The notes below the pieces were generated by a model. That model saw only the letters and a list, made by a program, of their open reading frames with translations. It was not told where the DNA came from and ran no database searches. Below, piece by piece: positions 25,380 to 34,464 of a stretch of DNA of 40,167 nucleotides. The stretch spans positions 1-40,167 of the forward strand of contig CALXVM010000018.1 in assembly GCA_944392105.1 (NCBI GenBank), read 5' to 3'. The stretch's first letter is position 1. Every line of letters begins with the position of its first letter. The translations under genes were made by a program, and so were the position numbers. This DNA is from an uncultured Clostridia bacterium. GTDB taxonomy: Bacteria > Bacillota > Clostridia > TANB77 > CAG-508.

Positions 25380-25411
25380 GTAAAAATATTTTTATATTAA
25401 GGAGGGAGAAT

Positions 25412-26053
25412 ATGTTTAAAGAGAAAATTAAAGCTCTTATTTCAAAAGGAAGCGGAGAAGAAAATAATGGAAACAACAAAAAGAAAATTGAAAATTTAGT
25501 GGTACTTATACTTATTTTAATAATTACAGTTATCGTAATTAATCTAATTTGGAATGGAGATAACGAAAACAAAGAGAGTGAACCAGCCTCAGATCCAAAT
25601 AAAAAACTTGCTACATCTATGGAGGAAAGCTATAACAATGAAATAATGCAAACATCCGCTTCTTCATATGAAATAGATAAAGAACTAGAACAAATACTTT
25701 CTAAAATACAAGGAGTAGGAGAGGTAAACGTTATGATTACATACTCACAAACGAGCCAAACAGTGCCTTTATATAATGAAGATACAACTACAAAAGACAC
25801 AGAAGAAACAGACGAGTCAGGCGGCACAAGAAAAATAACAGAGTCAGATAGCAAAAAAGACATAATATTTAAAGAAAATGACGGAGAAAAAGAGCCTATA
25901 ACACAAAGTATAATAAGTCCTAAGATAGAAGGAGCTATTATAGCTGCTAAAGGTGCAGCAAATGCAGAAGTAAAAAGCAAAATAGTTCAAGCGGTAGAAG
26001 CGGTAACTGGACTTGCGACACACAAAATTCAAGTATTTGAAATGCAAGAGTAG
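25412..26053 (+). CDS. spoIIIAG: Stage III sporulation protein AG
   Basis: SpoIIIAG forms a large ring in the intermembrane space during engulfment and resembles secretion-ring proteins. The 214 residues have a cytoplasmic N-terminus, one membrane helix (about 28-46), a linker, then the ring-building motif region with ELEQILSKIQGVGEVNVMIT near 98-117 and GAIIAAKGAANAEVKSKIVQ near 178-197. An acidic insert (about 130-165) separates the two. I chose ATG 25412 because AAGGAGG (25399-25405) lies just before it; an in-frame ATG at 25376 lacks a ribosome site. Confidence 0.95.
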   Translation: MFKEKIKALISKGSGEENNGNNKKKIENLVVLILILIITVIVINLIWNGDNENKESEPASDPNKKLATSMEESYNNEIMQTSASSYEIDKELEQILSKIQGVGEVNVMITYSQTSQTVPLYNEDTTTKDTEETDESGGTRKITESDSKKDIIFKENDGEKEPITQSIISPKIEGAIIAAKGAANAEVKSKIVQAVEAVTGLATHKIQVFEMQE

Positions 26054-26209
26054 TAAAATATACTTAAATAAAATAAGAGCAGAGCAATTTGGTAGCAAGC
26101 AGTAATTAAAACAATAAGTAATAATTAAGAAAAAACAATAAATCTTATATTGGTGAATGTTGCTGTATAAATAAACACATAAACAATAAGTATAGAAAGG
26201 AGATAAAAA

Positions 26210-26941
26210 ATGTTTATGAAGGTAATTAAGAAAAATCAAATAGTAGTATTTGTTGTAGCCTTAATGTTAATAGTAGCAGGTTATCTTAACTTTAGTGGAG
26301 ATAGCACTATAAATAACTTAATACCTACAAGTACTTTAGCAGATAGTGAAGAAATGGCATCTATAGGAGATGCAAAACTAGTTAGTGCAAATATAGTTGA
26401 AGGAAATAACGAAAAAAGCGAAAGTAATGGAAATGAAGAAATACTAGAAGATAATATCGAGCAGACGAATAATGTGCAATCAAATATAAACAATATAGAA
26501 AATAATGCTAATACAACACCAACAACTGGAGAAACAATAGAAACAGAAGAAAATATAGCTACTAATAGTGCGACAGCAGAAAACAATTATGGTTCAGATA
26601 ATTATTTCACTCAATCTAGATTAGATAGAGATACAATGTACTCACAAACATTAGATACATATCAAAAAATAATAAATAATGAAAATATATCAGAAGACCA
26701 AAAATCAATTGCACAAGAAGAAATAAGCAAAATAAATAAAGAAAAAAACTCAATAATGATTGCAGAAAACTTAATAAAAGTAAAAGGATTTGAAGATTTA
26801 ATAATATTTGTAAATGGAGAAAATGTTAGCATAATAGTAAAAGCTGATAAACTAGAGGAGAAAGATATAGCTCAAATACAAAATATAATTACTCGTGAAT
26901 TGGGTGCAAGCATTGAAAATATAAATATAAGCAATAAGTAG
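26210..26941 (+). CDS. spoIIIAH: Stage III sporulation protein AH
   Basis: SpoIIIAH spans the mother-cell membrane and binds forespore SpoIIQ, joining the two halves of the channel. It has an N-terminal membrane helix (about 9-27), a long Asn/Glu/Thr-rich linker (about 30-130), and a YscJ/FliF-like domain with SRLDRDTMYSQTLDTYQKII near 143 and IIVKADKLEEKDIAQIQNII near 208. It is 244 residues including the linker. AAAGGAG lies 7 bases before ATG 26210. It ends the operon; a dispersed palindrome and a terminator follow. The 156-bp gap before it holds no recognisable feature. Confidence 0.94.
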   Translation: MFMKVIKKNQIVVFVVALMLIVAGYLNFSGDSTINNLIPTSTLADSEEMASIGDAKLVSANIVEGNNEKSESNGNEEILEDNIEQTNNVQSNINNIENNANTTPTTGETIETEENIATNSATAENNYGSDNYFTQSRLDRDTMYSQTLDTYQKIINNENISEDQKSIAQEEISKINKEKNSIMIAENLIKVKGFEDLIIFVNGENVSIIVKADKLEEKDIAQIQNIITRELGASIENINISNK

Positions 26942-27005
26942 TTGGAAATTAGGGACAGGTCCCAACTTCCCGAATCGGGAAAAAATGACCTGGTCCCAAT
27001 TTCCA
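26942..27005. repeat. Dispersed GGGACAG palindrome, copy C (most complete)
   Basis: Right after the spoIIIAH stop, a 64-bp nested palindrome: outer arms near 26942-26961 (TTGGAAATTAGGGACAGGTC) and 26985-27004 are inverted near-copies. In the middle TTCCCGA-A-TCGGGAA is a perfect small palindrome. Each outer arm carries the GGGAC(C)AGGTC core. This is the only copy with both arms well preserved. Confidence 0.75.
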
Positions 27006-27006
27006 A

Positions 27007-27040
27007 AAAAATTACAACTTTTTAGTTGTAATTTTTATTT
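27007..27040 (+). terminator. Terminator of the spoIIIA operon
   Basis: ATTACAACT (27011-27019) and AGTTGTAAT (27024-27032) form a perfect 9-bp stem flanked by A and T runs that extend it, followed by TTTTATTTTT. It lies directly after palindrome copy C. Confidence 0.85.
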
Positions 27041-27093
27041 TTATTGATATAATAATTAAAGAATTACATTAGATAAATTTATAGGAGGTATAT

Positions 27094-28236
27094 ATGTTAA
27101 AAAGAGTAGCTATTTTAGCAAATGGTGGAGATGTTTCAGGATTTAATGCTGTTATAAGAGCAATATTAAAAACTGCTGAAAATAATGGTGTAGAGTGCTA
27201 TGGTTTTATAGATGGATATAGAGGATTGCTAAAGAACAATTATGTAAGATTGTCAACAAGTGGAGATGGAAATGCAGTTGGAATTTTACCTAAAGGAGGT
27301 TCTATAATAGGTTCTTCTACTAACGCAAATGTGTTTCAATATCCAGTAGAAGAAGATGGAAAAAAGGTTTATAAGGATTTGTCAGATATATGTGTAGAGA
27401 ATATAAAAAAAGATGAAATTGATTGTTTATTTACACTAGGAGGAGATGCTACACAAAAATCTGCAAGAGATCTTTCTTTAAAAGGAATTAATGTTATAGG
27501 AGTTCCTAAAACTATAGATAATGATGTTGCATGTACAGAGATTACTTTTGGATATAATACAGCTGTATCTGTTGCAGCAGATGCGTTAGATAGATTACAT
27601 ACTACAGGAGAAACACATCATAGAATAATGGTACTAGAGGTAATGGGAAGATATGCTGGTTGGATAGCTTTAGAGTCAGCTATAGCAGGTGGAGCAGATG
27701 TTGCTTTAATACCAGAAATTCCATATGATATTAATAGTGCTGCAAGAAAAGTAATAAACAGAAAGAATAGAGGAAAAAGTTTTAGTGTAGTAGTTGTAGC
27801 AGAAGGAGCAAAGCCAATAGGCGGAGATATTTCTGTAGCAAATGTTAGAGATAATGGCGCAGGTGTTGATAACACAAAACTTGGAGGCGCAGGAGAAAGG
27901 GTAGCAAAAGAATTAGAAAAGCTTACAGGTTTAGAAGCAAGATGCACAGTTTTAGGATATATGCAAAGAGGCGGAACACCAACAGCATTTGATAGAGTTT
28001 TATCTACAAAATATGGCTCAAAAGCAATGGAACTTGCTTTAAACGGAGATTTTAATAGGTTAGCAGTAATTAAAGATGGAAGATTAAGTTCGGTACCTTT
28101 AGAGGAAGTAGTTGGAAATAATAAAGTAATAGGTGCAGTTTCTGGGAATACACCAGAAAGCAATATAAGAAGAGTTACTATGGATCATGATTTAGTAAAA
28201 ACCGCAAGACATATTGGTATAAATTTGGGAGATTAA
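27094..28236 (+). CDS. pfkA: 6-phosphofructokinase, group III-like
   Basis: This enzyme phosphorylates fructose 6-phosphate at the committed step of glycolysis. The fold motifs are present: ANGGDVSGFNAVIR (9-22), LGGDATQKSA (115-124), GVPKTIDND (136-144) with catalytic D142, and EVMGRYAGW. Phosphoryl donor choice depends on two positions: ATP enzymes such as E. coli have GGDGS and PGTIDND, while pyrophosphate enzymes have GGDDS/T and PKTIDND. Here the pair is A119 and K139, so neither type is clear. The first loop also has S where most have P (GGD-x-P-G). Length 380 exceeds the 320 of E. coli-type enzymes and fits the longer group. AGGAGG precedes the ATG. A hairpin follows the gene. Confidence 0.92.
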   Translation: MLKRVAILANGGDVSGFNAVIRAILKTAENNGVECYGFIDGYRGLLKNNYVRLSTSGDGNAVGILPKGGSIIGSSTNANVFQYPVEEDGKKVYKDLSDICVENIKKDEIDCLFTLGGDATQKSARDLSLKGINVIGVPKTIDNDVACTEITFGYNTAVSVAADALDRLHTTGETHHRIMVLEVMGRYAGWIALESAIAGGADVALIPEIPYDINSAARKVINRKNRGKSFSVVVVAEGAKPIGGDISVANVRDNGAGVDNTKLGGAGERVAKELEKLTGLEARCTVLGYMQRGGTPTAFDRVLSTKYGSKAMELALNGDFNRLAVIKDGRLSSVPLEEVVGNNKVIGAVSGNTPESNIRRVTMDHDLVKTARHIGINLGD

Positions 28237-28254
28237 AATATTGCAAAGATTATT

Positions 28255-28301
28255 GAAGTAATGTATAATAGTAAAGGATTATGCATTACTTCTTATACTT
28301 T
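28255..28301 (+). terminator. Hairpin after pfkA with a possible alternative fold
   Basis: GAAGTAATGTATAAT (28255-28269) pairs with 28278-28292 over 15 positions with one G-U pair, followed by TTATACTTTT, a weak T tract. In addition TTCTTATACTTT (28290-28301) is the exact inverse of 28330-28341, so a second 12-bp hairpin overlapping the first by 3 bases is possible. I looked for a T-box (a conserved AGGGTGG-type element) before argS in 28237-28440 and did not find one. Confidence 0.6.
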
Positions 28302-28440
28302 TAAATAAAAACAAATTTAAAACGAAAACAAAGTATAAGAAATATATTAAACTAATACAAATTAAAAGAAAATAGAAATATTATTTAGAATAATAAGATA
28401 TAACTAAAAATTTAAAATAACAGCGAAGGGAAGAAGAATT

Positions 28441-30147
28441 ATGATAGACTTTAAAGAAAAAATAGCAGAGGAAATATCAAGTATAACAAAATTAGATAAA
28501 AATGAATTATATGAATATATAGAAATGCCATCTGATAACAAAATGGGGGATTATGCGTTCCCTTGTTTTAAGTTAGCTAAATCAATGAGAAAGTCGCCAC
28601 AAATAATTGCTAATGAGTTAAAAGATGGTATTATTTTAAGTGATGAATTCGAAAAAATAGAAGTTGTTAATGGGTATATAAACTTCTTTATTAATAACAA
28701 AAAATTAATAGAAAACATTTTAAATGAAGTCGAGGACAAAAAAGAAAAATATGGCAGTAGTAATATAGGACAGGGAAAAAATATTGTAATAGATTATTCA
28801 TCTCCAAATATTGCTAAACCATTTCATATAGGCCATTTACGTACAACAATTTTAGGTAATAGCTTATATAAAATGTATAAATTTTTAAATTATAATTGTA
28901 TAGGTGTAAATCATTTAGGAGATTGGGGAACTCAATTTGCAAAGTTAATAGAAGGATATAAAAGATGGGGAACAGAATATGATGTTGAGAATAACCCTAT
29001 AGAAGAATTAACTAAAATTTATATTAGAATAAATGATTTATGCAAGGAAGATGAAAGTGTTTTAGAACAATGCAGAGATAATTTTAAAAAGCTAGAAGAT
29101 GGAGACGAATATTGTGTATCATTATGGCAAAAATTTAGAGACTTAAGTTTAAAAGAATTCCAAAGAATTTATGATTTATTAGATATACAGTTTGACTCTT
29201 GGAATGGAGAAGCTTTTTATACAGATAAAATGCCAGAAGTAAAAGAAATACTAGAAAAAAACAATAAATTAGTAGAGTCAGAAGGAGCGAAAGTTGTAGA
29301 TTTATCAGATAAAGACATGCCACCTTGTATTATAGAAAAATCAAATGGCTCTACAACATATGCTACACGTGACTTAGCTGCTATATTATATAGAGCTAGA
29401 ACATATGACTTTGATAAAGATATTTATGTTACATCATATGAGCAAATATTACATTTTAAACAAGTATTTGAAACAGCAAAATACCTAGACTTAGACAAAA
29501 AATACACAAACGGATTAGTTCATGTGCCTTATGGAATGGTAATGCTTAAAACTGGTAAAATGTCTACAAGAGATGGTAATGTCGTAAAAATTGAAGATTT
29601 ACTAAGAGAAGCAATTTCAAAAGTAAAAGAAATAATAGAAAACAAAAATCCAGAGTTAGAAGATAAAGACGAGATAGCAAAAAGAGTGGGAATTGGAGCT
29701 GTAATTTTTAACGATTTATACAATAGCAGAATAAAAGATGAAATATTTGATTGGGACATAATGCTTAATTTTAATGGAGAAACAGGTCCATATATGCAAT
29801 ATATTTATGTAAGAACAAAAAGTGTTTTAGAAAAAGCAGGCTATGTACCACAATTAAAAGATGTTAATTTAGAAAAATTATTAGATGATGATTCTATAAA
29901 AATTATTAAACTTTTATATCAATTTAATGACAAAATAATGCAAGCTTTAGATAAATACGAGCCATATATTGTGGCAAGATATTTAATTGAACTTGCAAGA
30001 GCATACAGCTCATTTTATAACAACAATAAAATTATATGTGAAGATAAAGAAACCCAAGATGCAAGAGTATATTTAACTTATGCAACAGGACTTGTTTTAA
30101 AAACAGGGGCATCTTTATTAGGAATAAAAATGCCAAATAAAATGTAA
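28441..30147 (+). CDS. argS: Arginyl-tRNA synthetase
   Basis: A class I synthetase that charges tRNA-Arg. The N-terminal Add1 domain (about 1-100) with GDYAFPCFKLAKSMRKSPQI is followed by SSPNIAKPFHIGHLRTTILG, where HIGH is at 129-132. The KMSKS-type loop is GKMSTRDGN near 372-380, as usual for ArgRS (KMSxR). The C-terminal DALR anticodon-binding part ends the protein (ELARAYSSFYNNNKI near 517). At 568 residues it is full length. GAAGGGAAG lies before the ATG. It stands alone between the pfkA hairpin and glmM. Confidence 0.97.
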   Translation: MIDFKEKIAEEISSITKLDKNELYEYIEMPSDNKMGDYAFPCFKLAKSMRKSPQIIANELKDGIILSDEFEKIEVVNGYINFFINNKKLIENILNEVEDKKEKYGSSNIGQGKNIVIDYSSPNIAKPFHIGHLRTTILGNSLYKMYKFLNYNCIGVNHLGDWGTQFAKLIEGYKRWGTEYDVENNPIEELTKIYIRINDLCKEDESVLEQCRDNFKKLEDGDEYCVSLWQKFRDLSLKEFQRIYDLLDIQFDSWNGEAFYTDKMPEVKEILEKNNKLVESEGAKVVDLSDKDMPPCIIEKSNGSTTYATRDLAAILYRARTYDFDKDIYVTSYEQILHFKQVFETAKYLDLDKKYTNGLVHVPYGMVMLKTGKMSTRDGNVVKIEDLLREAISKVKEIIENKNPELEDKDEIAKRVGIGAVIFNDLYNSRIKDEIFDWDIMLNFNGETGPYMQYIYVRTKSVLEKAGYVPQLKDVNLEKLLDDDSIKIIKLLYQFNDKIMQALDKYEPYIVARYLIELARAYSSFYNNNKIICEDKETQDARVYLTYATGLVLKTGASLLGIKMPNKM

Positions 30148-30204
30148 CAAATAAAAAAATATTAATTAATATACGTTCATAATTAAATATGTATATTACA
30201 AATC

Positions 30205-30233
30205 TTGATACGAAAATTTGTAACTATTAGGAT
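30205..30233 (+). promoter_or_regulatory. Possible promoter of glmM
   Basis: TTGATA (30205-30210) and TAGGAT (30228-30233) are 17 bp apart. The -10 box overlaps an inverted repeat AACTATTA/TAATAGTT (30222 and 30253). Weak call. Confidence 0.3.
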
Positions 30234-30335
30234 GATATTTATCATATTATTTTAATAGTTATATAGTAAATTAGAAGATTTAATTTGAAAATACTATTTA
30301 ATAACTATTAATATTTTCAGGAAAGGAAGTTTTTT

Positions 30336-31700
30336 ATGAGAAAATATTTTGGTACAGATGGAATTAGAAGAGTTGCTAATACAGAGCTTACACCTGAACT
30401 TGTATATAGAGTAGCAAAAGCAGGTGCTTATGTATTATCGAAAAGAGTAAATCATACTCCAACAATATTAATTGGAATGGATACAAGAATATCAGGAACA
30501 TTAATAGAAAGTGCAATGACAGCTGGATTTTTAAGTTATGGAGCAAATGTAAAATTGTTAGGAGTTATACCAACACCAGGGGTTGCATATTTAACTAAAA
30601 AACTTAAAGCAGATGCAGGAGTAGTTATTTCCGCTTCGCACAATACATATGACTTTAACGGAATAAAATTTTTTAGTAATAAAGGAATGAAAATTCCAGA
30701 TGACATAGAAGAAGAAATAGAAGAAATAATGGACTCAAATAAGCTAAGTGAATTAACAGCTGTAAAAGATAAAATAGGTGTATCAGAAAATAGAAGAGAT
30801 TTATTAGGAGAATATTTATATTTCCTTAGAAAAAATTTTGAGGAAGATTTTGAAGAAGTAGATAAGTCAAATTTTGTAGTAGCAATAGATACAGCAAATG
30901 GTGCAACATCAGTAATTGCAGAAAAAGTATTTACTGCTCTTGGAATAAAACATTATATTTTAAATAATACTCCAAATGGAACAAACATAAATGAGCATTG
31001 TGGTTCAACACACTTAGATGTTATAAAAAAATACGTTGTAGAAAACCATTGTAATTTAGGTATTGCATACGACGGAGATGGAGACAGATGCTTAGCCGTT
31101 GATGAAAATGGAAACGAAATAGATGGAGATAGAATTTTAGCTATAATGTCTAAATACATGGTAGAAAAAGATACCTTAATGAGAAACACTATAGTTGCAA
31201 CAGTTATGAGCAATTTAGGGCTAAAAAAATATGCTGAAGAAAATAATATAAACTTAATTCAAACAAAAGTTGGAGATAGATATGTGCTAGAAGAAATGTT
31301 AAAAAACGGCTATAATTTAGGAGGAGAGCAATCAGGACATGTAATTTTCTTAGATTATAACCCTACTGGAGACGGAATATTAACATCACTTATGTTAATC
31401 AAAGTTATGTTAGAGAAGCAAATGAAGGCATCAGAACTATGTAAAATTATAAATATTTATCCTCAGGTTTTAGTTAATGCAAAAGTAAGTAATGATAAAA
31501 AATATGACTATGAGCAAAATGAAGAAATAAAGAAAAGAATAGATGAACTTGACAAAGAGTTTGCTGGAAATGGTAGAGTCTTAATAAGACCTTCTGGAAC
31601 AGAGCCATTAGTTAGAGTTATGATAGAAGGAGAAGACAAGGCTTATATAACTAAAAAAGCTCAAGAACTAGCAGATTTTATAGAAGAAAAATTAAAATAA
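30336..31700 (+). CDS. glmM: Phosphoglucosamine mutase
   Basis: GlmM converts glucosamine 6-phosphate to glucosamine 1-phosphate on the way to UDP-GlcNAc and peptidoglycan. The 454 residues begin MRKYFGTDGIRRVANTELTP, the family hallmark. The phosphoserine loop is VVISASHNTYDFNG with S101. The metal loop is YDGDGDRCLA (near 248), the sugar-binding loop is GGEQSGH (near 329), and the phosphate-binding loop is RPSGTEPLVRV (near 420). In most relatives the residue after SASHN is P; here it is T. AAAGGAAG lies before the ATG. A small membrane protein and metG follow closely on the same strand. Confidence 0.97.
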   Translation: MRKYFGTDGIRRVANTELTPELVYRVAKAGAYVLSKRVNHTPTILIGMDTRISGTLIESAMTAGFLSYGANVKLLGVIPTPGVAYLTKKLKADAGVVISASHNTYDFNGIKFFSNKGMKIPDDIEEEIEEIMDSNKLSELTAVKDKIGVSENRRDLLGEYLYFLRKNFEEDFEEVDKSNFVVAIDTANGATSVIAEKVFTALGIKHYILNNTPNGTNINEHCGSTHLDVIKKYVVENHCNLGIAYDGDGDRCLAVDENGNEIDGDRILAIMSKYMVEKDTLMRNTIVATVMSNLGLKKYAEENNINLIQTKVGDRYVLEEMLKNGYNLGGEQSGHVIFLDYNPTGDGILTSLMLIKVMLEKQMKASELCKIINIYPQVLVNAKVSNDKKYDYEQNEEIKKRIDELDKEFAGNGRVLIRPSGTEPLVRVMIEGEDKAYITKKAQELADFIEEKLK

Positions 31701-31725
31701 TAATCAAAAGAAAAGGGGAATTTTT

Positions 31726-32073
31726 ATGCCAATAATTAATTTTATGAATCCAATAACACTTTTAATAGGAGTAATATTATTTGTACTAGTATCCTACTTA
31801 GGAAAGAAAATGAAAAAAAGTTGGATAATTGCAATAATGTTGTTTGTATTTATAGCACTATTAATATACTATGCAGTATTTTTCTTAACATTAAATCAAA
31901 CTGTACCAGACTTAGCTACTATACAATTAACTTTAATACAAACAAGCGGAATTACACTAGTATTTATTTTAATTTCATTTTTTATGTATTTGTGGATAGA
32001 CGACATAGAAGCAAAAATGGGAAAAAGAAAGAGTATAGATAATAGTATGGATTGGTTCTGGAAAAACGTTTAA
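31726..32073 (+). CDS. Small three-helix membrane protein, function unknown
   Basis: The 115-residue product has three predicted membrane helices (about 7-25, 33-54 and 70-92), a short basic loop KKMKKS after the first, and a charged C-terminus DDIEAKMGKRKS ending in WFWKNV. I recognise no family. AAGGGGAA lies 6 bases before the ATG. It sits 25 bp after glmM and 32 bp before metG with the same orientation, so it is probably co-transcribed with them; this gives no clear functional hint. Confidence 0.8.
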   Translation: MPIINFMNPITLLIGVILFVLVSYLGKKMKKSWIIAIMLFVFIALLIYYAVFFLTLNQTVPDLATIQLTLIQTSGITLVFILISFFMYLWIDDIEAKMGKRKSIDNSMDWFWKNV

Positions 32074-32105
32074 AATAAAGAGAGGCAGAAGGGAGATAGA
32101 TATAT

Positions 32106-33674
32106 ATGAAAGAAAAATTTTATGTAACAACACCTATATATTATCCGAGTGGAAAATTCCATATAGGTACAGCATATACAGAGGTGCTTGCAAATACAAT
32201 GAAAAAATACAAAGAACAAAGAGGATATGATGCATATCTTCTTACTGGAGTGGACGAGCATGGTCAAAAAGTAGAGCAAGTTGCAATAAAAAATGGTAAA
32301 ACACCACAGCAACACGTAGATGATATGGCAGACGAAGCAAAAAAATTGTGGAAGTTAATGAAAATAGATTATAACGATTTCATTAGAACTACAGAAGAGA
32401 GACACTCAAAAGTAGTGGCAGAAATCTTTGATAGACTAATGGAACAAGGAGATATATATAAATCTGAATACGAAGGTTGGTATTGCATGCCTTGTGAGAC
32501 ATACTTTACAGAGACACAATTAGTAGATGGAAAATGTCCAGACTGTGGTAGAGATGTTGTAAAAATGAAAGAAGAGGCATATTTCTTTAATATGAAAAAA
32601 TATGCTCCAAGACTAATAAAATATTATGAAGAACATCCAGACTTTATTATGCCTGAATCTAGAAAAAATGAACTATTTAATAACTTTTTAAAACCAGGGC
32701 TTGAAGATTTATGTGTAACACGTACAAGCTTTGACTGGGGAATAAAAGTAAAAAAAGATCCTAAACATGTTATATATGTATGGTTAGATGCTTTAACAAA
32801 CTATTTAACAGCACTTGGCTATATGTCAAATGATGATACTTTATTTAAAAAGTACTGGCCAGCAGATTTACAAATAGTAGGTAAAGATATAATTCGTTTT
32901 CATGGTATATATTGGCCAATATTCTTAATGGCTTTAGACTTACCGCTTCCAAAACATATTTATGCACATAGCTTTATAATGATGAAAGACGGAAAAATGA
33001 GTAAATCTAAAGGCAATGTTGTATATCCAGACATGCTAGTAAATCGCTATGGACTAGATGCAACAAAATATTTCTTATTAAAATCTATGCCATATGCACA
33101 AGATGGAGAATTTAGCCCAGAAGAATTTGTACAAAGATTTAACTCAGACTTATGTAATGATTTAGGAAATTTACTAAATAGAACTATAGGAATGATAAAT
33201 AAATACTTTGATGGAAAAATAGAAAAATATCCAGAAAATATTTCCGAACTAGATAAAACAATAGAAAACTTTGCAGATGAAACAATATCAAAAATTGAAG
33301 AAAAGTTTGAAACAGTACATTTAAGCGATGCAATTTCTGAAACATGGAGTTTAGTAGCAAGAACAAATAAGTATATAGATGAGACAACACCATGGATTTT
33401 AGCAAAAGAAGAAAGAAAAGAAGAGCTAAAATCTGTAATGTATCATTTGGTAGAAAATTTAAGAAAAATTGCAATATTAATAAAACCATATATGGAACAT
33501 ACTGCAAATAACATATTTAAGCAATTAGGAATTTGCGAAGATTTACAAAAATGGGATACTTTAAGAAATAATAAAATGTTAGAAAACATTACTGTAACAG
33601 ATAAACCAGAAGTATTATTTGCAAGACTAGATGCAGAAGAAGTAGAATATATAAAGACTCAAATGAAAGGTTAA
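32106..33674 (+). CDS. metG: Methionyl-tRNA synthetase
   Basis: A class I synthetase charging tRNA-Met and the initiator tRNA. TPIYYPSGKFHIGTAYTEVL places the HIGH-type motif at 19-22 as HIGT. A four-cysteine zinc knuckle uses C127, C130, C144 and C147, and KMSKSKGN lies near 297. The anticodon-binding helical domain fills about 355-500. The 522-residue chain ends without the C-terminal tRNA-binding (EMAP/Trbp111-like) domain that makes many Firmicutes MetRS about 650 long, so it is a naturally short form. AAGGGAG lies before the ATG. Dispersed palindrome copy D begins right after the stop. Confidence 0.96.
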   Translation: MKEKFYVTTPIYYPSGKFHIGTAYTEVLANTMKKYKEQRGYDAYLLTGVDEHGQKVEQVAIKNGKTPQQHVDDMADEAKKLWKLMKIDYNDFIRTTEERHSKVVAEIFDRLMEQGDIYKSEYEGWYCMPCETYFTETQLVDGKCPDCGRDVVKMKEEAYFFNMKKYAPRLIKYYEEHPDFIMPESRKNELFNNFLKPGLEDLCVTRTSFDWGIKVKKDPKHVIYVWLDALTNYLTALGYMSNDDTLFKKYWPADLQIVGKDIIRFHGIYWPIFLMALDLPLPKHIYAHSFIMMKDGKMSKSKGNVVYPDMLVNRYGLDATKYFLLKSMPYAQDGEFSPEEFVQRFNSDLCNDLGNLLNRTIGMINKYFDGKIEKYPENISELDKTIENFADETISKIEEKFETVHLSDAISETWSLVARTNKYIDETTPWILAKEERKEELKSVMYHLVENLRKIAILIKPYMEHTANNIFKQLGICEDLQKWDTLRNNKMLENITVTDKPEVLFARLDAEEVEYIKTQMKG

Positions 33675-33730
33675 TTGGAAATTGGGACCAGGTCCCAATT
33701 TCCCGATTCAGGAAAAAAGGGACAGATCTT
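33675..33730. repeat. Dispersed GGGACAG palindrome, copy D
   Basis: Immediately after the metG stop, GGAAATTGGGACC (33677-33689) and GGTCCCAATTTCC (33691-33703) form a perfect 13-bp palindrome around one A. Then come CGATTCAGG and GGGACAGATC, the same order as in copy A after rny. Confidence 0.75.
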
Positions 33731-33792
33731 AAATATAAAACAACGAGATAAATAAAGAAAAAGTGAGAAAAACGAAGAAAGGAAGTAATAAA

Positions 33793-34464
33793 ATGGGTAA
33801 ATTATTTGTAATAGATGGAACAGATGGAAGCGGAAAGCAAACACAATTTGAAGAGTTAAAAAAACATTTTGATAAAGATGGCATAGATTATAAAACAGTT
33901 AGTTTTCCTAATTATGATAGTCCATCATCAAGCTTAGTAAAAATGTATTTATCAGGAGAATTTGGAGAACATGCTAAGGAGATTAGCCCATATATTGCTT
34001 CCACATTTTATGCTGTAGACAGATATGCAACATATACTACACAATATAAAAATTATTACGAAAATGGTGGAATTATATTAGCAGATAGATATACTACAGC
34101 TAATATGGTTCATCAAACAGGTAAAATAAGCGATAGAGAAGAGAGAAAAAAGTTTTTAAATTGGTTATGGGACTTTGAATTTAAATTATATGGACTTCCT
34201 GTTCCAAATGAAGTTTTTTTCTTAAAAATGCCACCAGAAAAATCTTTTGAGCTAATGGCAAATAGAGAAAACAAATTTACACACGAGGCTAAAAAAGATA
34301 TTCATGAAAGAGATAAGCAGCACATTATAGACAGCTTTAACGCAGCATGTTATGTTGCTGAAAAATATAATTGGTATACAATTAACTGCGTAAAAGAAGA
34401 CAGAATTAGAACAATTGAAGACATACATAACGAAATTTACAATGAGATAAAAAAACATTTATAA
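33793..34464 (+). CDS. tmk: Thymidylate kinase
   Basis: The enzyme phosphorylates dTMP to dTDP for DNA synthesis. The P-loop is GTDGSGKQT (9-17). The DRY motif lies in ILADRYTTANMVHQTGK near 97, with the adjacent ENGGIILA strand. A lid region follows (NRENKFTHEAKKDIHERD near 158). The 224 residues are close to the family norm. I chose ATG 33793 (MGKLFVIDGT), with AAAGGAAG 8 bases upstream; a GTG at 33763 in frame would add a basic decapeptide with no ribosome site. Related deoxynucleoside kinases share these motifs, so substrate identity is by family resemblance. Confidence 0.9.
   Translation: MGKLFVIDGTDGSGKQTQFEELKKHFDKDGIDYKTVSFPNYDSPSSSLVKMYLSGEFGEHAKEISPYIASTFYAVDRYATYTTQYKNYYENGGIILADRYTTANMVHQTGKISDREERKKFLNWLWDFEFKLYGLPVPNEVFFLKMPPEKSFELMANRENKFTHEAKKDIHERDKQHIIDSFNAACYVAEKYNWYTINCVKEDRIRTIEDIHNEIYNEIKKHL

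Noticed and set aside
28237..28440. T-box riboswitch before argS
   Set aside because: The gap has hairpins but no conserved T-box sequence (AGGGTGG-type) and no specifier-loop arrangement that I can see.
32106..32175. HIGT instead of HIGH in MetRS as a sign of inactivation
   Set aside because: The last position of this motif varies among functional bacterial MetRS, and the KMSKS loop and zinc site are intact.
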